From: CAIKZY01 sp044345075
GTDB taxonomy: Bacteria; Actinomycetota; Actinomycetes; S36-B12
DNA length: 21,151 bases
Assembly (NCBI GenBank): GCA_044345075.1
Contig: JBIJBU010000018.1
Coordinates: 1 to 21,151, forward strand
Direction: 5' to 3'
The notes below the pieces were generated by a model, which had not been told where the DNA came from, ran no database searches, and saw only the letters and a list, made by a program, of their open reading frames with translations. Below are positions 11,101 through 15,433 of this stretch, piece by piece; positions within the stretch are counted from its first letter, which is position 1, and each line of letters opens with the position of its first letter. Position numbers and translations under genes: made by a program.

Positions 11101-12659
11101 CGGTAATCGGAGACGAAGTCATAGCCGGGCAGTAGACGGTCACCGAAGTCGGCGTGCGGCGTGATGCCCGTATCAATGACAGCAACGCGCGTTCCCTTGC
11201 CCTGAGACGTCGAGTAGGCCGAGGTCATCTCAGTCGGTGAAGTTGCGGCACCGATTCCGTAATTGCCCCACAGGTTCCACTGCTGACCTGCGAAGGAGGT
11301 GTCATCCGGCGCAGTGTCGGGGAACGATGCAGTGGTAACAATCTGGTCGGGCTCGGCTGAGACCACGCGCGGGTCCGCAGTGAGCTCCTCCGCGATGGCC
11401 TTTGCCTCGTCGGTTGAGACCGGTTCGCTGAGCTCGACCGTGCGCAGGCCGTCACCGAGTTCCTTGCCAGGCTCCAGCGCAACGGAATCGATCAATTCAG
11501 CACCGGTCGCCACCGTGCTCGACTGGGTCGGATCAACGCCCGTTTCGTACTCGACGACCAGGCGCGACACCTCGCCATCGATGCCATTGGTGGGCGTGAC
11601 CTCGATGGGCTCAGAGGCCTCGCTCTCCCCCGCCGGGTTGATGGCGATCATCGTGATCGCGTACACGCGGCCATTGCGCAGGCCGGTGAGGGTGGCGGCA
11701 TTCGCAGGGGCATCGATGGTGATCTCCTGCACGTCGGCGGAGTCATCGATTGCCTCGGCGCGGATGCGGTAGGAGGTCGGGGGCACGGGTGCTTGATCGC
11801 CCTGACGCGGGTCATCCCAGGTCAGGGCTACCGAGTTATCGCCGGGGGCGGCCACGACACCTGTGGGGATGTCGGGGCAGGCCAGCAGCACAGAGGCATC
11901 TGCCGACTCGGTCGGCGAGGCACTGGGTGACGGGCTTTCCGACTCGGTGGGCTCAGGACTGGCACTTCCCGAGGGCGAGGCACTGGGCGAGCTCGACGGG
12001 CTCGTGGAAGCGCTCGGCGAGCTCGACGCGCTCGTCGATGCACTCGGCGATGCCGACTCCGCGGGGCTTGCGGACGGCGCAGCGGATTCCGACGGGGTCG
12101 GTGCAGCGGACGTGGTGACATCGGGGTTTACCGCGGGCGATGAGTTCGATGATGCGGCATCACTGGGTGCAGCAGATGCGATCTCGCCGGTACGACCGCT
12201 GAGCGCGACTTCGAATGCACTGCTCGCGATGGCACTCGGCAGTGACGATGCGGAAGCACTCTCGCTCGACGTTGCACTCGCTGTTGGCGTTGCGGATGCC
12301 GAGGGTGACTCTGCATCAGAAGCAGAAGCAGAAGCGGACGGCGAGGCACTGCCCGACGGCGACGATGGCGACGCAGATGCAGATGCAGATTCGGATGCAC
12401 TCGGCGAGATCGTTGACGACGGAGACGCAGTTGCCGACGGAGATGCGGTCGCGATCGGCAGCACGATGCAGGGCTCCTGCGGCGCACTGATCTGCTCGGT
12501 GGCGGGTGCAGATGTCTCGGACGCCATGGCAGCAGTGCCAGAACCGAAGGTGGCGAAGATCAGACTTGCCGAGACGGTGATGGCCACGCCGCCGGAGAGT
12601 CGCACGCCCCGCTTGCGGGCATGACTGCGCAACGCCGATCGGCGTGAACGCGCAGACAT
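1..12659 (-). CDS. Giant secreted modular S8 (subtilisin-type) protease / surface protein, 3' end outside window
   Basis: One frame stays open from ATG 12659 to the left edge, giving at least 4219 residues. The start has a good GAGGAG seven bases upstream. Residues 1-46 form a signal peptide: basic N-terminus (RSRR, RKR), hydrophobic core 24-38, and an AxA-type site ending at Ala46. Then come a Ser/Ala/Pro stalk (about 66-256), an FnIII domain (about 262-358), a probable I9-like propeptide (362-445) and the S8 domain with the DTG Asp496, HGTSMAG His648, AAAGN Asn750 and GTSVAAAH Ser828. Six glycine-rich modules (895-1110, 1303-1616, 1807-2120, 2233-2548, 2728-3032, 3215-3515) alternate with FnIII domains and precede bacterial Ig-like repeats. 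The complete catalytic set predicts an active extracellular protease; the repeats suggest a long, stiff or adhesive surface structure. Its substrate and wall anchor cannot be seen because the C-terminus lies outside. It was read as one frame with no stop or frameshift. Confidence 0.93.
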   Translation of the reverse strand, partial: MSARSRRSALRSHARKRGVRLSGGVAITVSASLIFATFGSGTAAMASETSAPATEQISAPQEPCIVLPIATASPSATASPSSTISPSASESASASASPSSPSGSASPSASASASDAESPSASATPTASATSSESASASSLPSAIASSAFEVALSGRTGEIASAAPSDAASSNSSPAVNPDVTTSAAPTPSESAAPSASPAESASPSASTSASSSPSASTSPSSSPSASPSGSASPEPTESESPSPSASPTESADASVLLACPDIPTGVVAAPGDNSVALTWDDPRQGDQAPVPPTSYRIRAEAIDDSADVQEITIDAPANAATLTGLRNGRVYAITMIAINPAGESEASEPIEVTPTNGIDGEVSRLVVEYETGVDPTQSSTVATGAELIDSVALEPGKELGDGLRTVELSEPVSTDEAKAIAEELTADPRVVSAEPDQIVTTASFPDTAPDDTSFAGQQWNLWGNYGIGAATSPTEMTSAYSTSQGKGTRVAVIDTGITPHADFGDRLLPGYDFVSDYRELAGVRDAGSIVQGRAGPVADTNSASPSASGSASTSESASASASSSPSASSSATASSSASSSASASASASASASASASAVTVAPNGELVSFDGDYVNADRYGAAGWDANPADPGDWRKVAPVRDSSWHGTSMAGIIGAEANNGVGIVGVAPKVQIQPIRALSWRGGLLSDVAASITWASGGSVPGVPDNATPANVINLSFATAGMCTPALQTAIDGAVSRGVSVVAAAGNANDDVRNYAPANCEGVISVGASDRSGKRAAYSNYGEGIDVSAPGGDLNVDGTSGVYTLSNSGTSDPAADGFAHTQGTSVAAAHVSGAIARLIELNPKASPSLLRFQITGTSSTKRFADDVCDVDPAKACGSGIVQIASNAMTNTFAYTGAVQTFTVPAGVTSIHVDAVGAAGGGNSGGSYGGARVQGVLPVTPGETLNVYVGGGGKSGAAGVAGGWNGGGSGQGSYGGGGGGATDLRQGGTAIGNRVIVAAGGGGGGLYGGGGSGNFPAGNPGTVCSSTWTNCVNGSTGGTQSTGGANGVGGSATASHAGGGGGGYFGGGAGTTNAGGGGGSSAALGSVWPLTHTPAANAVTGANGTLTITTTVGSLAPTDFNAAGFTRSVDLSWTPWPFDAVTGYRVKWGTDPAALTNQFDVNSPASSVRHQSMTPLSITTRALTSNFATLTSATAHGLAVNDVVVVEGVGAPFNGTFTVTAVPTSTTFRYAATSATNVASAAVNPTGLAQKELSLSVGTTFYYKVATRYTDATQACNTACFSSYTSPLVSAATVFSQGRDFDYTGMPQPYTVPAGVTWLQVDAQGAQGGTSGTNGYVGGLGGRMRATIPVTPGETLFVYTGGAGGGVMRDYENATTLPFIYSAGWNGGGTGHNSYGGGGGGASDVRRNEFTITNKLLLNNVATLTTSAAHGFLVGGTVVVDGVDATFDGTYTITSVAATTFSYAKVSSNIPSIADTGTVRGPSAPANASSIASRVVVAGGGGGAGYYAGGGAGGGPIGGSSTGQSGTTSFGGTQTSGNALGQGKNVPVGGGISVNAGGAGGGYWGGDTSVGNNVGGGGGSSWARSTALSGSDLRTSIGMIHNQGVRAGDGRVTISSPLTTSLAAPTNLTAFGEQRRISLTWTPTDSENVTGYRVLWGTASGALNNSFDILEPDATGYVHSGPTVTAITNAALTSNVVTLTTSSAHGLTVNDGVRIQGLGSPYDGVFTVTGATSTTFTYARVNANIASAWVTGLAQRAALLTLGKTYYYQVAPIYTDLSQSCGRRCIGEVTNELSALVRFTSSTSFDYTGAPQVYTVPAGTTWLGVDLYGAQGGTAGANGYTGGFGGQVTGTIPVTPGETLYVYAGGAGGGVSVGFDGTRSASNTYDAGWNGGGTGHNSNAGGGGGASDIRRNEFRVSTASNASGTVTMTTTAAHGISVGASVVVSGLGAPFDGTFTTITGSTGTTIKYTVTSTTAASASAGLVRGPSLFSNATSLASRTIVAGGGGGAGYYAGGAVGGGLVGGSSTGQSGTTSYGGNQTSGNALGQGKNVQVGGAASVNAGGAGGGYWGGGVSSGNNVGGGGGSSWSSPVALSSADPRITTGIRHNQGVRASNGTVTISAPDSGALRVPVNVQATGQLGQVALNWTASPIDATTGYRLLWGTSLGAITNQIDISGAATSSYVHTGRTVGTTYYYQLAAMYSDYSLPCTNTCVSGYSSTVFATPIFTSDLTFDYTGAPVPYVVPQGVSWLQVDAQGGQGGTAGANGYIGGLGGKVSGTIPVTPGETLYLYTGGSGGGVSYNYDGSLAATNTYDAGWNGGGTGHNSNAGGGGGASDIRRNDFSVASASNTSGTVTMTTSAAHSISVGATIIVSGLGAPFDGTFTTITGSTGTTIKYTVTSTTAATANTSIGKVRGPSAWNNAASLLTRAIVAGGGGGAGYYAGGGAGGGLVGGSSTGQSGTTSFGGSQTDGNALGAGKNVVVGGAVSVNAGGAGGGYWGGGVSTGNNVGGGGGSSWTSPAGLTSADPRTVAGVSHVQGFRSGNGVITIGVPTRAYPTGVTAVGLQGFNAINWDEATTTGLTAYKVYGGTTTDPTTLLATLPITSTTFSHGGATSVITNRALTSNIATLTTSSAHGLTAGKTILVQGVGANFDGTYTVATVPSTTTFTYARTAANVTSTASTTGVVSAADALTLGTRYYYRVSFVTGSIESEKSAEVSAIPVVTTDVAFDYSGAPEAYVVPQGVTWLQVDAQGGQGGTAGANGHAGGRGGRTQATIQVTPGETLYVYSGGSGGGASYNYDGTPALSNTYDAGWNGGGTGQNSNAGGGGGASDIRRNEFVVTTASNASGAVTMTTSAAHGIAVGASIVVSGAGAPFDGTFTTITGTTASTIKYTVSSTTAATTSAGRVRGPSLWSNAGSLATRAIIAGGGGGAGYYAAGGAGGGLIGGSSSGQSGTTSFGGSQTTGNALGAGKNVVVGGGASVNAGGGGGGYWGGGVAIGNNVGGGGGSNYASDTSAAVFHTQGFREGNGIVRITVPLSTAASGLAASAGDQQVSLSWSSSSASNLVGYSILGGTTPNPTTEIATVGATQSSYLHQGPSFSVVTRALTSNVATLTTSSAHGFVVGQSVQVSDTGSSVFNGTFVISAVTSTTFSYTKVNAAIAAASTIGTATLSTGLTNGTTYYYRVAPILLLNDVRTVAPYSSLVSAMPTTVTTGTYSYSGAPLIFTVPQGVAWLQVDARGGQGGTGGANGHAGGLGGRTQGTIPVTAGEKLYLYVGGAGGRTGSLTSANTYAAGWNGGGTGHNSNAGGGGGASDIRRNEFTVTTRSLTSNIATLTTSRPHGFSAGAWVVVAGIDSTFNGSYQVATVPSTTTLTFAKTATNVASGAVSGTVRGPSAWSNAASLESRTIIAGGGGGAGYYAAGGAGGGLIGGSSSGQSGTTSFGGTQSTGNALGQGENVPVGGANSVNAGGAGGGYWGGGVSIGNNVGGGGGSSWARGDSAAVIHTQAFRSGDGQILISYAVDNTTPTVASVSSTLADGPYRFGSVIPIQVNFTEPLVVTGTPRLTLAFDAGSARSTAVLDYTGGSGSSTLTFDYTIAVGDLSTDLDYLDATSLVLNGGTISDRAGNVATLTLPAPGAADSLSADKALVIDADPPSTPSLFVVDGTDSILLDWSANTEPDLKEYRVYSCSSLSATSCSSLSSFSALSSVTAPTSAFEHFAVGRGITYYYYVVAVDTRGNESAPSTVLSWTLPVPTLVTTPSVTTPTPTNDTTPTITGVADPGASVTVYIDGVAQSPAVTVAGDATYSFTPTTPLSAGDHVIKAIASVTVSGKTNSSSFSLEWTVNVDTTAPRLSAVTRGTPSAGTTSADTLIFRAQFDSVVTGVSAADFAVSGTTATVTAVTAVTGVTGAYNVTVSGGDLAGYNGTVGLGLAGGASIADVAGNALSNLAVVGTPETYLMDNNYPGVTITSPTTSTSSGTTLTFTLSKASTDFEITDISTTSGSMSNFVAVSPTVYTATYTPAAGFSGTATITVDSASFVDGGGLPNTSGSLSLTVDTTPPTVTGISSTSANGFYKTGSVIDISITFSEVANVVTAAGIPTLLLETGATDRAATYSSGSGTNTLIFRYTVQAGDLSTDLDEQSASALATNGGTIKDIAGNNATLTVPAPGASGSLGANKAIVVDTVAPNTPTALSAIGVGGTARASTLNSTNTDLSATATITA
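2115..3017 (-). repeat. Glycine-rich module 6 (ALK/LTK GRD-like)
   Basis: Residues 3215-3515 start YSYSGAPLIFTVPQGV and end FRSGDGQILI. The type A insert lies at 2505-2702. This is the last glycine-rich module in the window; the chain then changes to bacterial Ig-like domains. Confidence 0.8.
2505..2702 (-). repeat. Nested module in glycine-rich module 6 (type A)
   Basis: The copy reads TTRSLTSNIATLTTSRPHGF and later PSTTTLTFAKTATNVAS. It lies after DIRRNEF. It resembles the FnIII-borne copies more than the type B copies of the neighbouring glycine-rich modules. Confidence 0.78.
3171..3368 (-). repeat. Nested module in FnIII domain e (type A)
   Basis: The copy has TRALTSNVATLTTSSAHGFV, VFNGTFVISAVTSTTFSYTK and a short tail. 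It precedes the GTTYYYRVA strand of its FnIII host. Confidence 0.78.
3564..4478 (-). repeat. Glycine-rich module 5 (ALK/LTK GRD-like)
   Basis: Residues 2728-3032 start FDYSGAPEAYVVPQGV. It holds a type B insert at 3948-4148. Its DNA near 3786-3836 is identical for about 50 bases to the matching part of module 6, which points to recent duplication or gene conversion. Confidence 0.8.
3948..4148 (-). repeat. Nested module in glycine-rich module 5 (type B)
   Basis: The copy has ASNASGAVTMTTSAAHGIAV, GAGAPFDGTFTTITGT and TIKYTVSSTTAA. It is placed after DIRRNEF and before VRGPSLW. Confidence 0.78.
4620..4814 (-). repeat. Nested module in FnIII domain d (type A)
   Basis: The copy reads ITNRALTSNIATLTTSSAHG and later PSTTTFTYARTAANV. 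It sits in the FnIII domain before the RYYYRVS strand, as in domains a, b and e. Confidence 0.78.
5016..5963 (-). repeat. Glycine-rich module 4 (ALK/LTK GRD-like)
   Basis: Residues 2233-2548 start FDYTGAPVPYVVPQGV. The landmarks TLYLYTGGSGGG, GWNGGGTGHNS and AIVAGGGGGAGYYAGG are kept. It carries a type B insert at 5427-5633. From this module on, the opening strand reads VVPQGV or TVPQGV, where modules 1-3 have VPAG. Confidence 0.8.
5427..5633 (-). repeat. Nested module in glycine-rich module 4 (type B)
   Basis: The copy has ASNTSGTVTMTTSAAHSISV and the same GLGAPFDGTFTTITGSTG core as module 3. The usual AHG reads AHS here, the only copy to lose that glycine. Confidence 0.78.
6300..7241 (-). 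repeat. Glycine-rich module 3 (ALK/LTK GRD-like)
   Basis: Residues 1807-2120 start FDYTGAPQVYTVPAGT and end QGVRASNGTVTI. The order of landmarks is that of module 2. The nested insert (6711-6911) is the divergent type B. The FnIII domain that follows this module (residues 2121-2232) is the only one of the five inter-module FnIII domains without an insert. Confidence 0.8.
6711..6911 (-). repeat. Nested module in glycine-rich module 3 (type B)
   Basis: The copy has ASNASGTVTMTTTAAHGISV, SGLGAPFDGTFTTITGS and TIKYTVTSTTAA. It is clearly of the same family as type A but forms a distinct subtype shared only with modules 4 and 5. Confidence 0.78.
7404..7595 (-). repeat. Nested module in FnIII domain b (type A)
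   Basis: The copy reads ITNAALTSNVVTLTTSSAHG and later STTFTYARVNANIAS. It occupies the same FnIII position as in domain a, just before TGLAQRA and the KTYYYQVA strand. Confidence 0.78.
7812..8753 (-). repeat. Glycine-rich module 2 (ALK/LTK GRD-like)
   Basis: Residues 1303-1616 start FDYTGMPQPYTVPAGV and end QGVRAGDGRVTI. Conserved points are the GWNGGGTGHNS run, GGGGGASDVRRNEF before the insert, SRVVVAGGGGGAGYYAGG after it, and GGYWGGD near the end. The host domain is split by a type A insert at 8223-8423. Confidence 0.8.
8223..8423 (-). repeat. Nested module in glycine-rich module 2 (type A)
   Basis: The copy has LLLNNVATLTTSAAHGF, then a VVVDGVDATFDGTYTI core and TTFSYAK. It sits after the conserved DVRRNEF and before VRGPSAP, splitting the glycine-rich host. 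Confidence 0.78.
8928..9122 (-). repeat. Nested ~65-residue module in FnIII domain a (type A)
   Basis: The segment starts ITTRALTSNFATLTSATAHG and runs through GAPFNGTFTVTAVPTSTTF. It interrupts an FnIII domain between its middle strands and the conserved GTTFYYKVA strand. Its length and motif order match the other eight copies. Confidence 0.78.
9330..9977 (-). repeat. Glycine-rich module 1 (ALK/LTK GRD-like), without nested insert
   Basis: Residues 895-1110 begin FAYTGAVQTFTVPAGV, continue with a GETLNVYVGGGG strand and several Gly-rich runs, and end with NGTLTI. This is the layout I know from bacterial members of the ALK/LTK-like glycine-rich domain family (PF12810). At 216 residues it is about 100 shorter than the other five, because it lacks the nested 65-residue insert and some loops. 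It therefore shows the uninterrupted form: GATDLRQGGTAIGNRVIVAA runs directly into the next Gly run. Confidence 0.8.
10010..11270 (-). other. Peptidase S8 catalytic domain of the giant protein
   Basis: The domain holds all four landmarks of a subtilisin: Asp496 in VAVIDTGI, His648 in WHGTSMAGIIG, oxyanion Asn750 in VAAAGNAND and nucleophile Ser828 in GTSVAAAHVSGAIA. The Asp-to-His distance of 152 residues is far above what is usual in subtilases, because a Ser/Ala-rich insert of about 55 residues sits between them. Residues 362-445, between the first FnIII domain and the catalytic domain, contain VVEYETG and end with DPRVVSAEPDQ. That pattern is typical of the I9 propeptide that folds and inhibits subtilases, so the protein is probably made as a zymogen. 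Confidence 0.92.
10868..11031 (-). repeat. Ser/Ala hexanucleotide-repeat insert inside the S8 domain
   Basis: Residues about 544-598 are Ser and Ala with few other residues, ending in a pure (Ser-Ala)n run encoded by GCATCA and GCATCT units (densest at 10879-10920). The insert lies between catalytic Asp496 and His648, where subtilases carry a surface loop. The near-pure six-base unit could expand or contract in frame by slippage without breaking the gene. Confidence 0.85.
11890..12465 (-). repeat. Ser/Ala/Pro/Thr-rich stalk region
   Basis: About 190 residues just after the signal peptide are almost entirely Ser, Ala, Pro, Thr and Glu, with runs such as SASASASP and SPSASTSPSSSPSAS. The composition is typical of disordered, possibly O-glycosylated stalks of actinobacterial exported proteins. 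The DNA consists of short imperfect repeats built around GCATC and TCG units. Confidence 0.85.
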
Positions 12660-12666
12660 CCGAAAG

Positions 12667-12672
12667 CTCCTC
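12667..12672 (-). promoter_or_regulatory. Ribosome binding site of the giant protease gene
   Basis: GAGGAG lies seven bases before ATG 12659 and fixes that start. Confidence 0.75.
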
Positions 12673-12780
12673 ACAACGCGTGAATGAATTCCGTTTCATC
12701 ATCACCCGCGTTTTCGGATGCTCGGCACCAGGTTCTGTCCCCAATTCTCTTCCTGCGCGTACTGCCTTTCATGGTGAAGG

Positions 12781-12798
12781 GTCCTGGAGTTTCAGGAC
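12781..12798. promoter_or_regulatory. Perfect inverted repeat, candidate operator
   Basis: The arms GTCCTG and CAGGAC are perfect complements separated by six bases. It lies midway between two divergent genes, one of which encodes an HTH protein, so it could be the operator of that protein. This is inference; short palindromes also arise by chance. Confidence 0.35.
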
Positions 12799-12859
12799 AA
12801 CAAATGGCATTTCCCCCTTACTGGGGCTACTAACCTGGTTATCACTTCCCTATTGATTC

Positions 12860-13549
12860 ATGAATGGTTACGCAGTGCTTATCGGTGTCTCGGAATACGC
12901 GGTCTCCATCGGCGTCTCCAATGCGCGCGTCATTCAGCTCATCAACGAAGGTCGACTCGAAGCACGCCGCAGTGGCGGCATCTGGCTCATCGATTCCGAG
13001 AACGCGAACCCCGTGACCTACGCCGGTCGCCCGCTCAGCCAGCGCATGACGGCGGGAATGCTGCTGTTGCTCTCAGGTCAACCGTTGCCGTCACAACTCA
13101 CGGCAACCGATGCGGCTCGACTGCGCACTTATGCGCAGCGACTTCGCGAGTCTGACGCACCTGCCGACCTGCTGAACTCATGGCTGCGCACGCGCGCCAC
13201 GCATTCGTCGTATCGAATCACGCAGGCGCGCATGCGTTCACTTGCAGACGATCAGCGCATTGCAAAATCAGGCATCAGTGATCCGCGCACGAAGTTGGTC
13301 GTTCCTGCATTCGAGGGCTATGTCACCGGCAAATCCTTGAGATCACTGGTGCGCGATTACTCGCTTCAGCCCAGCACTGAGCCAAATGTCTTCCTGCATG
13401 CCACGAAGGTCGCACTCCCCCCGCCCGTGATGCTGGGTATCACGATTGCCGATCTCGCGATGCATCCGGAGTATGAGAACGTGCTGGTGCGCCTGCTGAA
13501 TCAGGCACTTGCCCGCCCGCGGGCAGCAGGGCGACCGAAGGTCGGCTAG
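12860..13549 (+). CDS. HTH DNA-binding protein resembling AbiEi-like (type IV) antitoxin regulators
   Basis: The 229-residue protein starts with a MerR/excisionase-like helix-turn-helix (about 11-47: EYAVSIGVSNARVIQLINEG, then GGIWLIDSE). A longer helical part follows, with SGISDPRTKL, VEGYV-like FEGYVTG, and SLQPSTEPNVFLHA (about 150-195). From memory this order matches actinobacterial HTH proteins annotated as AbiEi-like antitoxins, usually paired with a nucleotidyltransferase toxin. No such toxin is next to it: the next gene is convergent and unrelated. The start is ambiguous. ATG 12860 follows an in-frame stop and has no Shine-Dalgarno; GTG 12875 would give MLIGVSEYAV, closer to the expected HTH start. 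It is divergent from the giant protease gene and could regulate it. Confidence 0.75.
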   Translation: MNGYAVLIGVSEYAVSIGVSNARVIQLINEGRLEARRSGGIWLIDSENANPVTYAGRPLSQRMTAGMLLLLSGQPLPSQLTATDAARLRTYAQRLRESDAPADLLNSWLRTRATHSSYRITQARMRSLADDQRIAKSGISDPRTKLVVPAFEGYVTGKSLRSLVRDYSLQPSTEPNVFLHATKVALPPPVMLGITIADLAMHPEYENVLVRLLNQALARPRAAGRPKVG

Positions 13550-15433
13550 TTAGGCCTGAACCGGGCGGCTGAGCACCACGGTTGCAGTCTGGGCCTTGCC
13601 CTCGGTCACTTCATCGAGGTCGACGTCAATCACGCAGTCACCGAAGGTGCTTGTCGTACCCGGCTTCAGGCCGGCCACGGACAGAGCCTGGGCGTCGACC
13701 CTCATTGACAGGAAGTCTTCTTGCCCGTTGCTGATCACCTGCACGCCTGAGCGCGTGGCGACGGCTGACAGGAGTCGGTAGATGACGCCCAGGGCCGCCT
13801 CGTCAATGGGTCGGTGGTCTGTGGAGGAGTTGATGCCCTTGACGGTGGCAATCACCCCACGCTCGGCGAGGGAATCGACAATCGACCTGGCCAGCACGGC
13901 GAATGCTCCTGCTGCGAGCGGATCGACTTGCATATGGGCCCTGATTCGGCCGTCGACGAGCCGAAGCCGTTCGCGCATTGCGTGATCGATCAACGCGCCT
14001 TCGCCGATCACACCGACAAGGGTCACGGCATCCTGCACGACACCTTGAAGCTCGGTGTTGATATCAACCGCAGCAAGTGCGCGGCTTCGCTCACGAATCT
14101 CCTGTTGGCGGATCTCCATCGCGCGAACCCGTGAGCGCTCGTATGCCGCCGTGCCCGCATAGGTCACCGCGACGATGAGAGGCAGGGCGACCAGGACGTT
14201 CACCAAAGTCACGGTCATGGCTTGGCGGCAGTCGGTCTGCGCGCTCAGGGCAATGAGAATTCCGCCTACACCCCAGGTCAGCAGACCCACCACGCCAACA
14301 ACACGAGTGGCCCAGGCAGCGATCACCATGACGCAAAATCCGGCAGCGTTCAGGATCGGAGACAAGACCACTGACTGCTGGCACCCGTAATCCTGGGCTA
14401 GCAGCAGCCATGGCACGAGTGCCGGGACGGCGACGATCGGAAATGCCCACGTGGTGCGCAGCCGAATACGGCGCACGACGATCATGAAGGCAATCATGAT
14501 TCCGGCACAACCCAGGACCGCCACCGGTATCGCCTTCGCGCCCTGCTCGGCTATCAGGTAGATCAGGAAACTGAGCCCGCCAAGGGCATTGCCCGCCAAT
14601 ACTGCTGTCACCAGCAGGCGCCCCTTACTGAAGGGCTCGGCGACGTGAGCTTGAGTGATCGGAGCAGGCTCGGGCACAGACTCGAGATGCGCGACATGCT
14701 CTGGTGTCGGCAACTCAACAAGGTCAAGACCTCGTAGCACCTCGCGATCAACGGTGGGTGAGGATATGAGATACCTCAGGGAATTGAGCAATGACTCATG
14801 CAATCGTGTGACGGTCAGCCGCCACATGGCTGCTCGTTCAGTCACCAGCATCGACGCCGTTGTGCGGGCATCGAGCACGGCGAGATCGGCATCGGTACGA
14901 CGGGCCTCACTGAGCAACGAGTTCCAGGCCCACCAAATCATCGCCGTGGCGGTCGCCACCTGAACAACGGCCAACGTGCCACCCGCCAAGGCTAGACCGC
15001 CAGGGATCACGTTCGTCGGTCGCTGCGACCAGAGAGCTAAGAGCAGCACTGGTCCGATGACCACTGACAAAAGACCCAGCCAGCGCGATGAGAGGACCGC
15101 CCATAGGTAACTGATGTACGACACCAGAAGTACTGCGGCGATCCACCGCGGACCGCTTGTCGGGTAGAGCAGGGCGCAAGACGCTACAGAGAGCAGGGCC
15201 GGGATGAAGAGCCACATGCCGAACTTGCGCTTGGACAGAATCACTCCGGCGATGAACAAGAGCAAAGAGAGCAGCACAAGCAGGTGCTCGCCCGAGGTGA
15301 GCTCCGCCCAACCGAGAGCTGCAGCGATTAACGTGACGGCATACGTGATGCCGACACCGAGCACGAACAACAACCGCCGGGTCAGTAGCAGGGCTGCCCA
15401 CTCAGGCCGCGTACTCGGTTCGTTCGTCATCAC
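13550..15433 (-). CDS. Membrane sensor paralogue lacking kinase ATPase domains (sensor 2)
   Basis: The 627-residue protein has two membrane-plus-cytoplasmic halves. Six hydrophobic segments (about 20-170) lead to a helix with the H-box-like RLHESLLNSLRYL (His212). Its partner sensor 1 has a full ATPase domain at this point, but here a short linker (240-268) leads straight to six more membrane segments (about 272-427). The C-terminal part (430-627) is related to the degenerate end of sensor 1, with no N, G1 or G2 box. Cys351 and Cys402 match Cys478 and Cys530 of sensor 1. GTG 15433 overlaps the sensor 1 stop by four bases (GTGA), so translation is probably coupled; ATG 15430 is the alternative start. 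It cannot phosphorylate itself by any visible catalytic domain, so it may be a partner or substrate of sensor 1. Confidence 0.82.
   Translation of the reverse strand: MMTNEPSTRPEWAALLLTRRLLFVLGVGITYAVTLIAAALGWAELTSGEHLLVLLSLLLFIAGVILSKRKFGMWLFIPALLSVASCALLYPTSGPRWIAAVLLVSYISYLWAVLSSRWLGLLSVVIGPVLLLALWSQRPTNVIPGGLALAGGTLAVVQVATATAMIWWAWNSLLSEARRTDADLAVLDARTTASMLVTERAAMWRLTVTRLHESLLNSLRYLISSPTVDREVLRGLDLVELPTPEHVAHLESVPEPAPITQAHVAEPFSKGRLLVTAVLAGNALGGLSFLIYLIAEQGAKAIPVAVLGCAGIMIAFMIVVRRIRLRTTWAFPIVAVPALVPWLLLAQDYGCQQSVVLSPILNAAGFCVMVIAAWATRVVGVVGLLTWGVGGILIALSAQTDCRQAMTVTLVNVLVALPLIVAVTYAGTAAYERSRVRAMEIRQQEIRERSRALAAVDINTELQGVVQDAVTLVGVIGEGALIDHAMRERLRLVDGRIRAHMQVDPLAAGAFAVLARSIVDSLAERGVIATVKGINSSTDHRPIDEAALGVIYRLLSAVATRSGVQVISNGQEDFLSMRVDAQALSVAGLKPGTTSTFGDCVIDVDLDEVTEGKAQTATVVLSRPVQA

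Larger units (their letters stand above)
12660..12859. promoter_or_regulatory. Divergent intergenic control region
   Basis: This 200-bp region lies between the giant protease gene (minus) and the HTH gene (plus). It holds an inverted repeat GTCCTG-6-CAGGAC (12781-12798), a small CCCC-6-GGGG hairpin (12813-12826), and GGGGACAGAA on the minus strand (12733-12742), which recurs upstream of the second response regulator. I could not place a convincing -35/-10 pair for the protease gene. A TATTGAT at 12851-12857 could be a -10 element for the HTH gene, but it lies very close to its ATG. Confidence 0.5.

Noticed and set aside
1..11500. Many other plus- and minus-strand frames of 60-230 codons across the giant gene
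   Set aside because: All overlap the continuous domain-bearing minus frame and show composition bias caused by Gly-rich or Thr/Val-rich coding DNA in other frames; none has a recognisable domain.
11863..12624. Plus-strand 253-codon frame rich in Asp, Ala, Gly and Glu
   Set aside because: It is the mirror of the Ser/Ala/Pro-rich stalk on the minus strand. Repetitive GC-rich codons leave the opposite strand open, and there is no ribosome site or recognisable domain.
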